DNA from: an uncultured Ignavibacteriota bacterium
GTDB taxonomy: Bacteria; Bacteroidota; Ignavibacteria; UBA10030; UBA8401
Direction of reading: 5' to 3'
Length of the DNA stretch: 64,000 bases
Assembly (NCBI GenBank): GCA_903861125.1
Contig: CAIOTF010000031.1
Coordinates: 33,200 to 97,199, forward strand
Part shown: piece by piece, positions 19,597-28,278 of the stretch
Numbering within the stretch: the stretch's first letter is position 1
How the letters are laid out: each line of letters begins with the position of its first letter
Position numbers and translations under genes: made by a program
Notes under the pieces: generated by a model
What the model was told of the DNA's origin: nothing
Databases searched by the model: none
The model's input: only the letters and a program-made list of their open reading frames with translations

Positions 19597-20328
19597 TTAG
19601 AGTTCAATTGAACGGAATCTGATCCTGCGTAGAAAGTAATACAGCAACGTTGATATTGAATTCCTGATTGAATTCGACGATACCCTTGGTGACGGTGCGA
19701 CATAATGGATAGGTATCTCAGTGATCCTTCTTTTTCTCAATAAATAGCGAAGTTCGGTCTGATAGAAATGTGCTTTTGAACGGAATGGATAATTGATGAA
19801 ATTGCCGACGACATCCCTATGAAATCCCTGAAAACCGGATGTCATATCCTTCAATTTTGTCCCTAATAAAATGTTCGCAAGGAATGTACCGGCTTTAGAA
19901 AGGAACCAACGGTTGAACGGTGAACCGGTAATTGAACCGCCGTTAATGAACCGACTGCCGAATGCACACTCATTCCCCTCGTTTAATACACGAAGAAACA
20001 TAGGAATAGCACGCGGATCGTGCGATAGACCAGCATCCATTTCGATGATAATATCGTACCCCGCTTCGTACGCTACTCGCAACCCATTGATGTATGCATC
20101 GACAACATTCTTATTTTGAGGACACCAGACCGTTTCGTAGCGGTGATTAATCTTCTGAAGGTTTTGACAAAGCTCGTATGTTTTATCTGTCGAAACTGAA
20201 TCAACAATAAAATAGACCTTTCCCGGATTCAATGTGTCCAAAACGAAGTTCATCCGTTCGATGAACGGCAGAAAATCATGTTCCTCGTTCGCCATAGGGA
20301 TGACAATCGCCCAATTTTTGTAATACAT
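19597..20328 (-). CDS. family 2 glycosyltransferase (dolichol-phosphate-mannose-synthase-like)
   Basis: This 243-residue GT-A enzyme has the nucleotide-sugar segment DSVSTDKT (43-50) and metal-binding Asp98 in EMDAGLSHDP. There is no transmembrane tail. Members transfer a sugar from a nucleotide donor to polyprenyl phosphate or a glycan. An AGGAGG lies 17 nt before the ATG, too far for a normal ribosome site. It is the first gene of the minus-strand run down to ispF, and it is divergent from the STELLO-like gene. Confidence 0.84.
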   Translation of the reverse strand: MYYKNWAIVIPMANEEHDFLPFIERMNFVLDTLNPGKVYFIVDSVSTDKTYELCQNLQKINHRYETVWCPQNKNVVDAYINGLRVAYEAGYDIIIEMDAGLSHDPRAIPMFLRVLNEGNECAFGSRFINGGSITGSPFNRWFLSKAGTFLANILLGTKLKDMTSGFQGFHRDVVGNFINYPFRSKAHFYQTELRYLLRKRRITEIPIHYVAPSPRVSSNSIRNSISTLLYYFLRRIRFRSIEL

Positions 20329-20417
20329 GCCGGTTAAAATAGATGCCTCCTAATGTTTTGTTCTTACGGTAAATTTAATTATTTTTTTCATTAATTACTG
20401 TAAAACATTGAAATATT

Positions 20418-21446
20418 ATGACCTTAGCCAAAACATCTCTGATCATTACCACAATTGGTTCTCTGAACAAAGCACTGAAAGAATTTGGGATGCTATGTTC
20501 AAAGAACGATGCTGAATTCATCGTCATCGGGGATAAAAAGACAACACCGGAACTAAGCGGACTGTTCTCTCGCTATCAGAAAGAACAGCAGTTCAAGGGA
20601 GGTTATTATACAGCCGAACAACAGCAGTTAATGCCATTTAAGATCGTCTCCGTTCTCCCCTACAACCATTATACCCGAAAAAATATCGGATACTTACTTG
20701 CGGTCAGGAATGGCGCCGAGATCATACTCGAAACAGATGACGATAATTATCCTCAGGGAAATTTTAATTTTCAATATTCAGAAATGGTTAATGGAAATAC
20801 AGTATCGCACATAGGTTGGGTGAATGTCTATCGGTATTTCACTTCAGAACATATTTGGCCGCGCGGTTTTCCTCTCGACCTTATTACAACGGAGAACCCA
20901 AAACTTGGGGAATTGAAATCAGTTTATAGTCCTATCCAGCAATATCTCGCTAATAAAAATCCGGATGTGGATGCCGTCTACCGTCTTGTAATCAATAAAG
21001 AATTGACATTCAATGATCTCGACCATAGTGTTGTGCTGAATCCGTATTCATGGTGTCCATTCAATTCACAAAACACGGTTTGGTTCAAGGAGGTTTTTCC
21101 GCTTCTCTATCTTCCGTCCACATGTTCGTTCCGCATGACCGATATTATTAGAAGCTATATTGCACAGAGAATACTCTGGACAATGGATGCACAGGTTAGT
21201 TTTGGTAATGCAACAGTGTATCAGGAGAGAAACGAACACAGTCTGATAAAAGATTTTCAGGATGAGGTGAGCGGATATCTGAATGACAAAAAAATAATTC
21301 AGATATTAACGAATGAAGAATTGAAAACCGGGAATGAGCATATACGGGAGAATCTGCTGCGCTGTTACAGGATACTGGTTGAAAAGAATATCCTGCAAAA
21401 AGAAGAACTTCCTATCGTAAATGCATGGATAGAAGATTTGTTGTAA
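20418..21446 (+). CDS. STELLO-like glycosyltransferase family protein (DUF288)
   Basis: This 342-residue protein fits the STELLO/DUF288 family (PF03385). It opens with SLIITTIGSLNKAL and has RKNIGYLLAV followed by the acidic ETDDDN motif at 105-110, the probable metal and donor-sugar site. In plants, STELLO proteins act in Golgi glycosylation and cellulose-synthase assembly. Bacterial members are uncharacterised. It is divergent from the family-2 glycosyltransferase across an 89-bp AT-rich gap, so the two may be co-regulated and act on the same glycan. Confidence 0.7.
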   Translation: MTLAKTSLIITTIGSLNKALKEFGMLCSKNDAEFIVIGDKKTTPELSGLFSRYQKEQQFKGGYYTAEQQQLMPFKIVSVLPYNHYTRKNIGYLLAVRNGAEIILETDDDNYPQGNFNFQYSEMVNGNTVSHIGWVNVYRYFTSEHIWPRGFPLDLITTENPKLGELKSVYSPIQQYLANKNPDVDAVYRLVINKELTFNDLDHSVVLNPYSWCPFNSQNTVWFKEVFPLLYLPSTCSFRMTDIIRSYIAQRILWTMDAQVSFGNATVYQERNEHSLIKDFQDEVSGYLNDKKIIQILTNEELKTGNEHIRENLLRCYRILVEKNILQKEELPIVNAWIEDLL

Positions 21447-21455
21447 AGATTCGGT

Positions 21456-21836
21456 TCATTTTTTTCTCTTTACGGTACGCTTCCTTGTTTTCACTGTTGT
21501 CTTTTGTTGTTTGCTCACCGTCTCTCCCGACGTTCCTTCCTGTGCGATACTGCCAAGTTCTAAAACAACAGCGGCGAGTAATTTATGCCTTTCGTCAAGT
21601 TTTCTCTTAAACGATAACCAGATTGAATACGCTGCCGTTGGTGCGGCCATGACAGCAAGCATCAGTATATTTCGTTTTAGGTCCGAACCATAGGCAAAGA
21701 ATGCCACAACAAAATATGCCATGATGATACCCCACTTGTGGATGCTTTTTATCCTCGACGGAGGGTTCTTCTGTTCAAATAACCGTATTTCTTCAAGGGA
21801 ACGGATCAATTTAATGCGTGATTCTGGATTCACCAT
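21456..21836 (-). CDS. small two-helix membrane protein of unknown function
   Basis: This 126-residue protein is not recognised. Two hydrophobic segments lie at about 35-50 and 56-75. A soluble helix follows, then a tail very rich in Lys, Arg and Thr (last 20 residues). Both ends should face the cytoplasm, where the basic tail could bind nucleic acid or phospholipid. The stop is 10 bases from the convergent STELLO-like gene. The acyl-CoA mutase gene lies 32 nt beyond its stop on the same strand's upstream side. Confidence 0.6.
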   Translation of the reverse strand: MVNPESRIKLIRSLEEIRLFEQKNPPSRIKSIHKWGIIMAYFVVAFFAYGSDLKRNILMLAVMAAPTAAYSIWLSFKRKLDERHKLLAAVVLELGSIAQEGTSGETVSKQQKTTVKTRKRTVKRKK

Positions 21837-21867
21837 TCATCCTCATTTTTGCTGAAATTTGCTTAAT

Positions 21868-23535
21868 TTAGAACACTGCTTGTTCTTCGTAGATTCCGAA
21901 ATGTTCAATCAGTGAATTGCACATCTCACCGAGCGTAACATAATTTCTGGTAGCATTCAGAAGATGCGGCATCAGATTAGATCCGTCCGCAGCAGATTGC
22001 TTAAGCTCTGCAAGAGATTTTACAACCGCCTCCTGGTTTCTACTTTGATGAAGATCTGCAAGTCGTTTCCTTTGAAGTACTTCTACCTCCGGCGAGATAG
22101 AAAGGATAGGTATATCGATCTTCTCTCCCTCTTCAACATATTGATTCATACCTACAATCACCTTTTCTTTTTTGTCCAACTCGCGTTGGTAGCGATATGC
22201 TGCTTCAGCGATCTCGCGCTGGAAGAACCCTTGTTCGATCGCCGGAATGACACCGCCAAGCATTTCAATTTTTTCGAAGTATTGTTCAGCTTCCATTTCC
22301 ATTTTCGAAGTCAACGATTCTACGAAATAACTGCCACCTAATGGATCGACAATGTTCGCTACGCCTGTTTCATCAGCGATGATCTGTTGCGTTCTGAGAG
22401 CAATCTTGACCGCCTTATCCGAAGGAAGCGCAAGGGTTTCATCCATTGAGTTCGTATGGAGTGACTGCGTGCCGCCTAAAACGCCAGCCAGAGCCTGTAT
22501 GGCAGTCCGAACGATATTGTTTTCAGGCTGCTGTGCAGTAAGAGTGCATCCGGCTGTTTGAGTATGAAATCGGAGGGTCCACGATTTTGGATTCTTTGCA
22601 CCATACTTGTTCCTCATCCGTTTTGCGTAAATCCTTCGCGCAGCTCTGAACTTAGCTATCTCTTCAAAAAAATCAAGATGAGAATTAAAAAAATATGACA
22701 TGCGAGGTGCAAAATCATCTACATCCATGCCTGCAGCAATTCCTGCTTCGATATAGGCAAAACCATCTGCTAAAGTGAATGCAAGCTCCTGTACTGCGGT
22801 TGAACCTGCTTCCCGTATGTGATAACCTGACACAGAGATAGGATTAAATTGCGGAAGTTCTTTCGTGCAATATTTAAACATGTCCGTAATGATCCTCATT
22901 GAGGGCTTCGGAGGATAGATCCACTCTTTTTGCGCTATATATTCTTTTAGTATATCATTCTGAATAGTTCCCTGCAATGCAGTCGATTTAAGTCCTTGTT
23001 TTTCACCAACAGCTATGTAAAATGCCAGAATCATTGCAGCTGGAGCATTGATCGTCATCGAAGTAGTAACCTTGTCGAGAGGGATTCCCTTAAAAAGAAT
23101 TTCCATATCCGCCAACGAACTGACAGCCACTCCGCAGATACCTACTTCTCCTTCCGATAATGGGTCGTCAGCATCCCGACCCATCAAAGTTGGCAGATCG
23201 AAAGCAGTCGAAAGACCGGTCTGACCATGCTCTAAAAGGTATTTAAACCGCTGATTTGTATCCTCCGGTGTTCCGAATCCGGCAAACTGGCGCATTGTCC
23301 ACAACTTTCCTCTGTAACCGGAATTATGAATTCCACGCGTGTAAGGAAACTCACCAGGGAAACCGATATCGGACAGATAATTTATATCCGAAACATCTTC
23401 AGGTGTATATAATAATTCAACTGGTTTACCACTCACGGTTGTGAATTTTACATCCCTGACTTTGGCGGTTGCGGCCTTTGATTTATGTTTTTCAGCCGAG
23501 TCTTTGATTGCTTGCGGATCGTTGATTGTTCCCAT
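21868..23535 (-). CDS. acyl-CoA mutase large subunit (isobutyryl-CoA mutase-like)
   Basis: This 555-residue coenzyme-B12-dependent mutase large subunit lacks the cobalamin-binding domain, which must be a separate small subunit elsewhere. It would commonly be annotated as methylmalonyl-CoA mutase. However, the two specificity residues are Phe84 (MRQFAGFG) and Gln202 (KEYIAQKEW). These match Phe80 and Gln198 of isobutyryl-CoA mutase, not Tyr89 and Arg207 of methylmalonyl-CoA mutase, with the same 118-residue spacing. The ATG at 23535 is preferred to the one at 23595 because GGGGAGAG stands 5 nt before it. The ABM-domain gene lies just upstream. Confidence 0.88.
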   Translation of the reverse strand: MGTINDPQAIKDSAEKHKSKAATAKVRDVKFTTVSGKPVELLYTPEDVSDINYLSDIGFPGEFPYTRGIHNSGYRGKLWTMRQFAGFGTPEDTNQRFKYLLEHGQTGLSTAFDLPTLMGRDADDPLSEGEVGICGVAVSSLADMEILFKGIPLDKVTTSMTINAPAAMILAFYIAVGEKQGLKSTALQGTIQNDILKEYIAQKEWIYPPKPSMRIITDMFKYCTKELPQFNPISVSGYHIREAGSTAVQELAFTLADGFAYIEAGIAAGMDVDDFAPRMSYFFNSHLDFFEEIAKFRAARRIYAKRMRNKYGAKNPKSWTLRFHTQTAGCTLTAQQPENNIVRTAIQALAGVLGGTQSLHTNSMDETLALPSDKAVKIALRTQQIIADETGVANIVDPLGGSYFVESLTSKMEMEAEQYFEKIEMLGGVIPAIEQGFFQREIAEAAYRYQRELDKKEKVIVGMNQYVEEGEKIDIPILSISPEVEVLQRKRLADLHQSRNQEAVVKSLAELKQSAADGSNLMPHLLNATRNYVTLGEMCNSLIEHFGIYEEQAVF

Positions 23536-23602
23536 TGTAGCTCTCCCCGATAAGTTATATCGATTTTTAGAAATATTCGAATTGTCATCGAACATTCCTT
23601 AC

Positions 23603-23887
23603 TTACTCCACAGTATGCACTGTTACTTTTGCTTCTCCAACAATGAGGTGTTTATATTTCGGTTGAAATTCTAAGAAATGCTTTGTTGCATTATGCAGGT
23701 CAATGGAATCCTGGTCTTTCCACTCTTCATAGAAGAGAAACGTATTTTCCTGATGCAAATCCTGATAAAAACTGTAATGGATGCATCCCTGTTCTGCCAG
23801 CGACGGTTCTATCATGCTCTTACAGAGTGCTATGAGTTCGTTCTGACTGCCGGGTTTTGCGGTACAGTATACGGTAATTGTCTTCAT
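23603..23887 (-). CDS. antibiotic biosynthesis monooxygenase (ABM)-domain protein
   Basis: This 94-residue ferredoxin-like protein of the YgiN type (PF03992) has TVYCTAKPGSQNELI at the start and the central EQGCIHYSFYQDL...FYEEWKDQDSIDLH block. Members are cofactor-free quinol monooxygenases or small detoxifying enzymes. The substrate is unknown. It lies between mutL (4-nt gap) and the mutase gene on the same strand. Confidence 0.8.
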   Translation of the reverse strand: MKTITVYCTAKPGSQNELIALCKSMIEPSLAEQGCIHYSFYQDLHQENTFLFYEEWKDQDSIDLHNATKHFLEFQPKYKHLIVGEAKVTVHTVE

Positions 23888-23891
23888 TCGT

Positions 23892-25721
23892 TTATGTCCT
23901 GAAAAATCGCCTGTCCAATTCAGCCAGGGATAATTTTATCAATACCGGTCTTCCATGCGGGCACACATACGGCATTGATGTTGCAAAAAGCTGATCAATC
24001 AGCGAACGCATTTCAGTTTCGCCAAGCTTCTCGCCTGCCTTGATGGCTGCTTTGCACGAAAAGGATTTTGCGATATTGTCCCGTGCATCCAGTTTCACGC
24101 GTAGTTGATTGTTCTTGAATTCATCAAGTATATTTTGAACGATATTCGCTTCAGTTCCTGCCTTCACTTCAGGCGGTACTCCTTCAAGAACAAAAGTATT
24201 TTTGCCAAATGGTTTAGTTTCAAAACCGATTGAATTGAGGAATGGAAGCAAGTCATTCGTCAGCGTATAATCCCCTGGTGTCAATTGGATGGTTTGCGGG
24301 AAGAGCAGTTGCTGCGACGATGGAACGGCGTTGTTCATTCGCGTCAACGCGCGTTCATATAAGATACGTTCGTGTGCGACATGTTGGTCAATGATCATAA
24401 GGCCGGAACGTATCTGCGTAAGAATATATTTGTTATGGAGCTGCCAGATCGCTTTCCCTTCCTGTGCTACACTATCGCGGGTTCCGTGCTGAAAATGCGT
24501 CTGTGTATCGTCGGGAGTGATCGTTTCAGTACCTGGAGACTGTGCGAATATCTGGTCAAGTTTAGATGTCAGGTCGAACGGGATTTCTTCATTTCCATAG
24601 GACGATCCTTTAGAAGCGCTAAAACCCGACGTTTGTCCGGAAGAGTCCGGATAGAACCGCGGTATTGCTGAATGCCGCAATGAAGAAAAATCATTGGACT
24701 GGCGGTTGAATTCAACAGTCGGTGTTATATCATTCCCTCCCAGAGCCTTGCGGACAACGGATATGATTATACGGTAGATGCTCTGCTCGTCAGCAAATTT
24801 CACTTCCATTTTTGATGGATGAACGTTCACATCCACTTTGTGCGGATCAAGTTCAATGAACAAAAGAAAAAAAGGAAAATTTCCCTTCTCAACAAGATGC
24901 TCATATCCTGAAAAGACTGCGTGATTAATCGATCGGCTGACAATGTACCGGTCGTTAAGAAATATGAACTGATCAACCTTCGATTTGCGCGCAAAATCCG
25001 GTTTGCCAATGAAACCGGACACAGACAACAATTCTGTATTCTCTTGTACAGGGATCAATGTTGCAAAATGCCTATCGCCAAAAAGATTTTTTAATCTTTC
25101 ATCTAAATGTTGTGACGGAAGCGCCAGGATCGTATCATCATCACTCACAAATTCTAGCGCAATCTCCGGTTTTGACAATGCAAGACGCTGAACGGTATCG
25201 TAGATATGTTTAAATTCGGTATTATTCGATTTTAGAAATTGCCGCCGGGCTGGTGTGTTATAAAAAAGATTTTTGACACTTATCGTGGTCCCTTGCTGAT
25301 GTGCGCACTTCGACTGTTCTTTGATCTCACTTCCTTCGATCCTCAAAAAGGTTCCTGCTGTATCTTCCTCGCGGCGGGATTTTAATTCAACCTGAGCAAC
25401 AGCAGCGACAGACGCCAATGCTTCACCCCGAAATCCCAAAGTGCGGATATTTTCGAGATCTTCATAAGAAGCGATTTTACTCGTGGCATGGCGATAGAAG
25501 GACTTCACAGCATCCTCTTCACTCATCCCTTTACCGTTGTCGATCAATTGTATAAGAGATTTTCCAGCATTCTTGATCGTAATGGAAATGGATGTTGCCC
25601 CGGCATCAATTGAATTTTCAAGCAGCTCCTTCACCACTGATTCCGGTCGCTGTACTACTTCACCGGCTGCAATTTTATTCGCAAGATGATCGGGCAATAT
25701 GTTGATGATACTTGTGCTCAT
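23892..25721 (-). CDS. mutL: DNA mismatch repair protein MutL (endonuclease type)
   Basis: This 609-residue GHKL ATPase has the N-terminal motifs ENSIDAGAT, DNGKGM and GFRGEALAS. The C-terminal dimerisation domain carries the endonuclease motif as DQHVAHERILYE, with Val in place of the usual Ala, plus SCKAAIKAG and CPHGRP. It should therefore nick DNA itself, as in bacteria without MutH. The start overlaps the dipeptide epimerase stop by 4 nt. Confidence 0.95.
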   Translation of the reverse strand: MSTSIINILPDHLANKIAAGEVVQRPESVVKELLENSIDAGATSISITIKNAGKSLIQLIDNGKGMSEEDAVKSFYRHATSKIASYEDLENIRTLGFRGEALASVAAVAQVELKSRREEDTAGTFLRIEGSEIKEQSKCAHQQGTTISVKNLFYNTPARRQFLKSNNTEFKHIYDTVQRLALSKPEIALEFVSDDDTILALPSQHLDERLKNLFGDRHFATLIPVQENTELLSVSGFIGKPDFARKSKVDQFIFLNDRYIVSRSINHAVFSGYEHLVEKGNFPFFLLFIELDPHKVDVNVHPSKMEVKFADEQSIYRIIISVVRKALGGNDITPTVEFNRQSNDFSSLRHSAIPRFYPDSSGQTSGFSASKGSSYGNEEIPFDLTSKLDQIFAQSPGTETITPDDTQTHFQHGTRDSVAQEGKAIWQLHNKYILTQIRSGLMIIDQHVAHERILYERALTRMNNAVPSSQQLLFPQTIQLTPGDYTLTNDLLPFLNSIGFETKPFGKNTFVLEGVPPEVKAGTEANIVQNILDEFKNNQLRVKLDARDNIAKSFSCKAAIKAGEKLGETEMRSLIDQLFATSMPYVCPHGRPVLIKLSLAELDRRFFRT

Positions 25722-26734
25722 CGTTTCAATGAAACTCCAAGTCCCGGATTATTGTTCAATTTCAATTCACCCCGGATATTCCGGACACCATCGAATGGAT
25801 CATTTGAGATCAGAACATTACCGTCGAGATCCGCATAATCGAGCAACGGACTCACATGAGCACCGGCAGCGATACCGACGGCCGTTTCGATCATACAACC
25901 CATCATCACCTTCATCTTCAATGCGCGTGCAGTGCTGATCATCCGCATTGCTTCACGTATTCCAGTACACTTCATCAGTTTGATGTTGATCCCGTCAAAC
26001 GCTTCAGCAAGACGCGGCACTTCGCTCAACCGCAGAACACTTTCATCGGCAATCAACGGCAGGTCAGACCGTTCTCGAAGCCATTTGAGATCATCAAATT
26101 GATCGGCAGGCATCGGCTGCTCTACAAATTCAACATTCTGATCTTTCAGCCATTTGATCCGTTCCAACGCAAGATGTTTGTCTTTCCACCCTTCGTTTGC
26201 ATCAACGTACAGAACCTTGTCGGTGATCTTTCGGATCGTATTGATCATCTCTTCATCATTATCCAATCCCACTTTCACTTTTAAGATGGGATACTCTTCA
26301 GCTTCACGCACCTTTTGTTCAACCACTTCCTTTGAATCAATGGCGATCGTAAAAGAACACTTTGCTGTTTTGTTTGGATTCAATCCCCACAACTGATAGA
26401 GAGGTACGCCGAGTTTTTTCCCTACCCAATCGTGCAGTGCAAGATCGACTGCACATTTTGCTGACGTGTTGCCCGGCTCGATCGATTCAACATAGTTTAG
26501 AATATCCTCCAGAAGTAACGGCGATTCGAACCGGTCGAATTTTATTTTTTGAAAGAATGCAGCGATTGTTTCCAGACTTTCTCCGTACCGTTTTGCAGGA
26601 GATGCCTCACCGTAACTGACGATACCATCATGTTCGAATTCAAGAATGATCACCGATGCTACATCCCGTGCACCGCGCGAGATTCGGAATGTGTGTTTCA
26701 GCTGAAGATCATATTGTTTCCAGGATATTTTCAT
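25718..26734 (-). CDS. dipeptide epimerase (L-Ala-D/L-Glu type, enolase superfamily)
   Basis: This 338-residue muconate-lactonizing-type barrel has KVKVG for the first catalytic lysine. The metal ligands are in YVDANEG, FVEQPMP and IADESV. The second lysine is in NIKLMKCTG, and the MMGCMIETAVG strand closes the site. Enzymes of this group epimerise L-Ala-D/L-Glu and related dipeptides in murein peptide recycling. Exact dipeptide specificity is not certain. It overlaps mutL and abuts ftsY. Confidence 0.85.
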   Translation of the reverse strand: MKISWKQYDLQLKHTFRISRGARDVASVIILEFEHDGIVSYGEASPAKRYGESLETIAAFFQKIKFDRFESPLLLEDILNYVESIEPGNTSAKCAVDLALHDWVGKKLGVPLYQLWGLNPNKTAKCSFTIAIDSKEVVEQKVREAEEYPILKVKVGLDNDEEMINTIRKITDKVLYVDANEGWKDKHLALERIKWLKDQNVEFVEQPMPADQFDDLKWLRERSDLPLIADESVLRLSEVPRLAEAFDGINIKLMKCTGIREAMRMISTARALKMKVMMGCMIETAVGIAAGAHVSPLLDYADLDGNVLISNDPFDGVRNIRGELKLNNNPGLGVSLKR

Positions 26735-27684
26735 TATTGTTCCTTTTCAAACAGTGCTTCGACAAATTTTTCCGGATCGAATGGCTGCAGGTCATCGATC
26801 TTTTCCCCAACACCAATGAAACGGACAGGCAATTTCATCGTATTGCTGATTGCAAATACCACGCCCCCCTTGGCGGTGCCATCCAATTTTGTGATGACCA
26901 ATCCTGTCAATTCAACTGCTTCGTTGAACAGTTTCGCCTGCTGTATTGCATTTTGTCCTGTTGTGGCATCAAGGACAAGCAGAACTTCATGCGGTGCTTC
27001 CATGCTTACTTTAGTGATCACGCGCTTGATTTTCTTTAATTCTTCCATTAGGTTCGTCTTCGTGTGAAGTCGTCCGGCCGTATCTATGATGACAACATCC
27101 GCACCGCGGGATTGTGCTGCTTTTACCGTATCGAATGCGACTGAGGCTGGATCTGAGCCATGAAGTTGCTGAATAATCTCTACACCTGCTCGTTTTCCCC
27201 ACACTTCCAATTGTTCATTTGCTGCCGCACGAAATGTATCCGCAGCGCCGATCAACACATTCTTACCCGCTGATTTATAATTATGAGCAAGTTTTCCAAT
27301 CGTCGTCGTTTTTCCCACACCGTTCACGCCGACAACCATAATAACGTATGGTTTTGTGTGAGGCGGAAATTCAAAAGGATCCCTACCGCTCGTTGAGGTC
27401 ATCACCAGTGCATTGGTGATCTCTGAACGGACAAGGTTATTCAATTCTTCCTGCGATTCGTATTTATGTTCCTTTGTTTTTTTCTTTATTCCTTCAATAA
27501 TACGGTGTGACGTATCCACGCCGACATCGCTAGTGATCAGGATCTCGTCGAGTTGAGTTAAGAACTCATCATCAATTTTTCCCTTAGCAAAGATTAAACG
27601 ATTGACCTTCGCAACAAGTGTATCGCGGGTTTTTGTTAAACCTTCTTTTAAACGTGAAAATTTTAGCGAATCGAAAAAGCCCAA
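26734..27684 (-). CDS. ftsY: signal recognition particle receptor FtsY
   Basis: This 316-residue NG-domain GTPase targets ribosome–SRP complexes to the membrane. Visible motifs are GVNGVGKTTTIGKLA, DTFRAAANEQL, DTAGRLHTK and TKLDGTAKGG. The acidic A domain of E. coli FtsY is missing, which is usual in this group. Its start is 42 nt after the pgsA stop. A short CCGGC/GCCGG hairpin at 27704-27719 lies in that gap, without a T-run. Confidence 0.95.
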   Translation of the reverse strand: MGFFDSLKFSRLKEGLTKTRDTLVAKVNRLIFAKGKIDDEFLTQLDEILITSDVGVDTSHRIIEGIKKKTKEHKYESQEELNNLVRSEITNALVMTSTSGRDPFEFPPHTKPYVIMVVGVNGVGKTTTIGKLAHNYKSAGKNVLIGAADTFRAAANEQLEVWGKRAGVEIIQQLHGSDPASVAFDTVKAAQSRGADVVIIDTAGRLHTKTNLMEELKKIKRVITKVSMEAPHEVLLVLDATTGQNAIQQAKLFNEAVELTGLVITKLDGTAKGGVVFAISNTMKLPVRFIGVGEKIDDLQPFDPEKFVEALFEKEQ

Positions 27685-27726
27685 AGTATTCTTTCCCGGA
27701 AATCCGGCATTAAAGCCGGTCCGATA

Positions 27727-28278
27727 TTATCGTGTGTAATTTTGTATCGTTTCGAAAAAACGTTTTGCGTAGACAGAAAATGAAAATCCCAAAAGAACAA
27801 GTGAAATCCCCTGGAAAATCTCATAGAGCCAATCGAGCGATGGATAATTCAGTACGGGAAAGACCAAAGTTAACGCGAGAATTGATACAGCAACTTTTCC
27901 CGACATCATCGAAGGAAGGATCACCCCGGTTTTTGAACGAACATATAGACCAGCAAAAAAGATGATCAGATCGCGCAAAAGCACCAACGCCGTAAACCAT
28001 ATTGGAATATCGCCAAAAAGCGTCAGCAATACAACCACGATGCCGATGCTGATCTTATCGGCAAGCGGATCGATAATTTTACCAAAATCAGAAATTTCAT
28101 TACGCAGACGCGCGACATATCCGTCCAATGCATCGGTGACGACAGCAACAAGTATAATGAGCAGTGCAATCTCTCGATGAAATCGTATATCGGCAGTTAG
28201 GAAATACGCCGCAGGAATCATCAGAGCGATCCTGCTGAGCGAAAGCATGTTCGATATGGTGAATATTTTCCCCTGCAT
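27727..28278 (-). CDS. pgsA: CDP-diacylglycerol–glycerol-3-phosphate 3-phosphatidyltransferase
   Basis: This 183-residue membrane enzyme has the complete CDP-alcohol phosphotransferase motif: Asp49, Asp52, Gly53, Ala56, Arg57, Gly66, Asp70 and Asp74. About four to five hydrophobic helices are present. It makes phosphatidylglycerophosphate, the precursor of phosphatidylglycerol. A related CDP-alcohol transferase cannot be excluded, but length and N-terminus (FTISNMLSLSRI) fit PgsA best. Its start abuts the subtilase stop. Confidence 0.88.
   Translation of the reverse strand: MQGKIFTISNMLSLSRIALMIPAAYFLTADIRFHREIALLIILVAVVTDALDGYVARLRNEISDFGKIIDPLADKISIGIVVVLLTLFGDIPIWFTALVLLRDLIIFFAGLYVRSKTGVILPSMMSGKVAVSILALTLVFPVLNYPSLDWLYEIFQGISLVLLGFSFSVYAKRFFETIQNYTR

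Noticed and set aside
21868..23595. Calling the mutase methylmalonyl-CoA mutase and starting it at 23595
   Set aside because: The substrate residues are Phe and Gln as in isobutyryl-CoA mutase. The 23595 ATG touches its AAGGA, while 23535 has a properly spaced GGGGAGAG.
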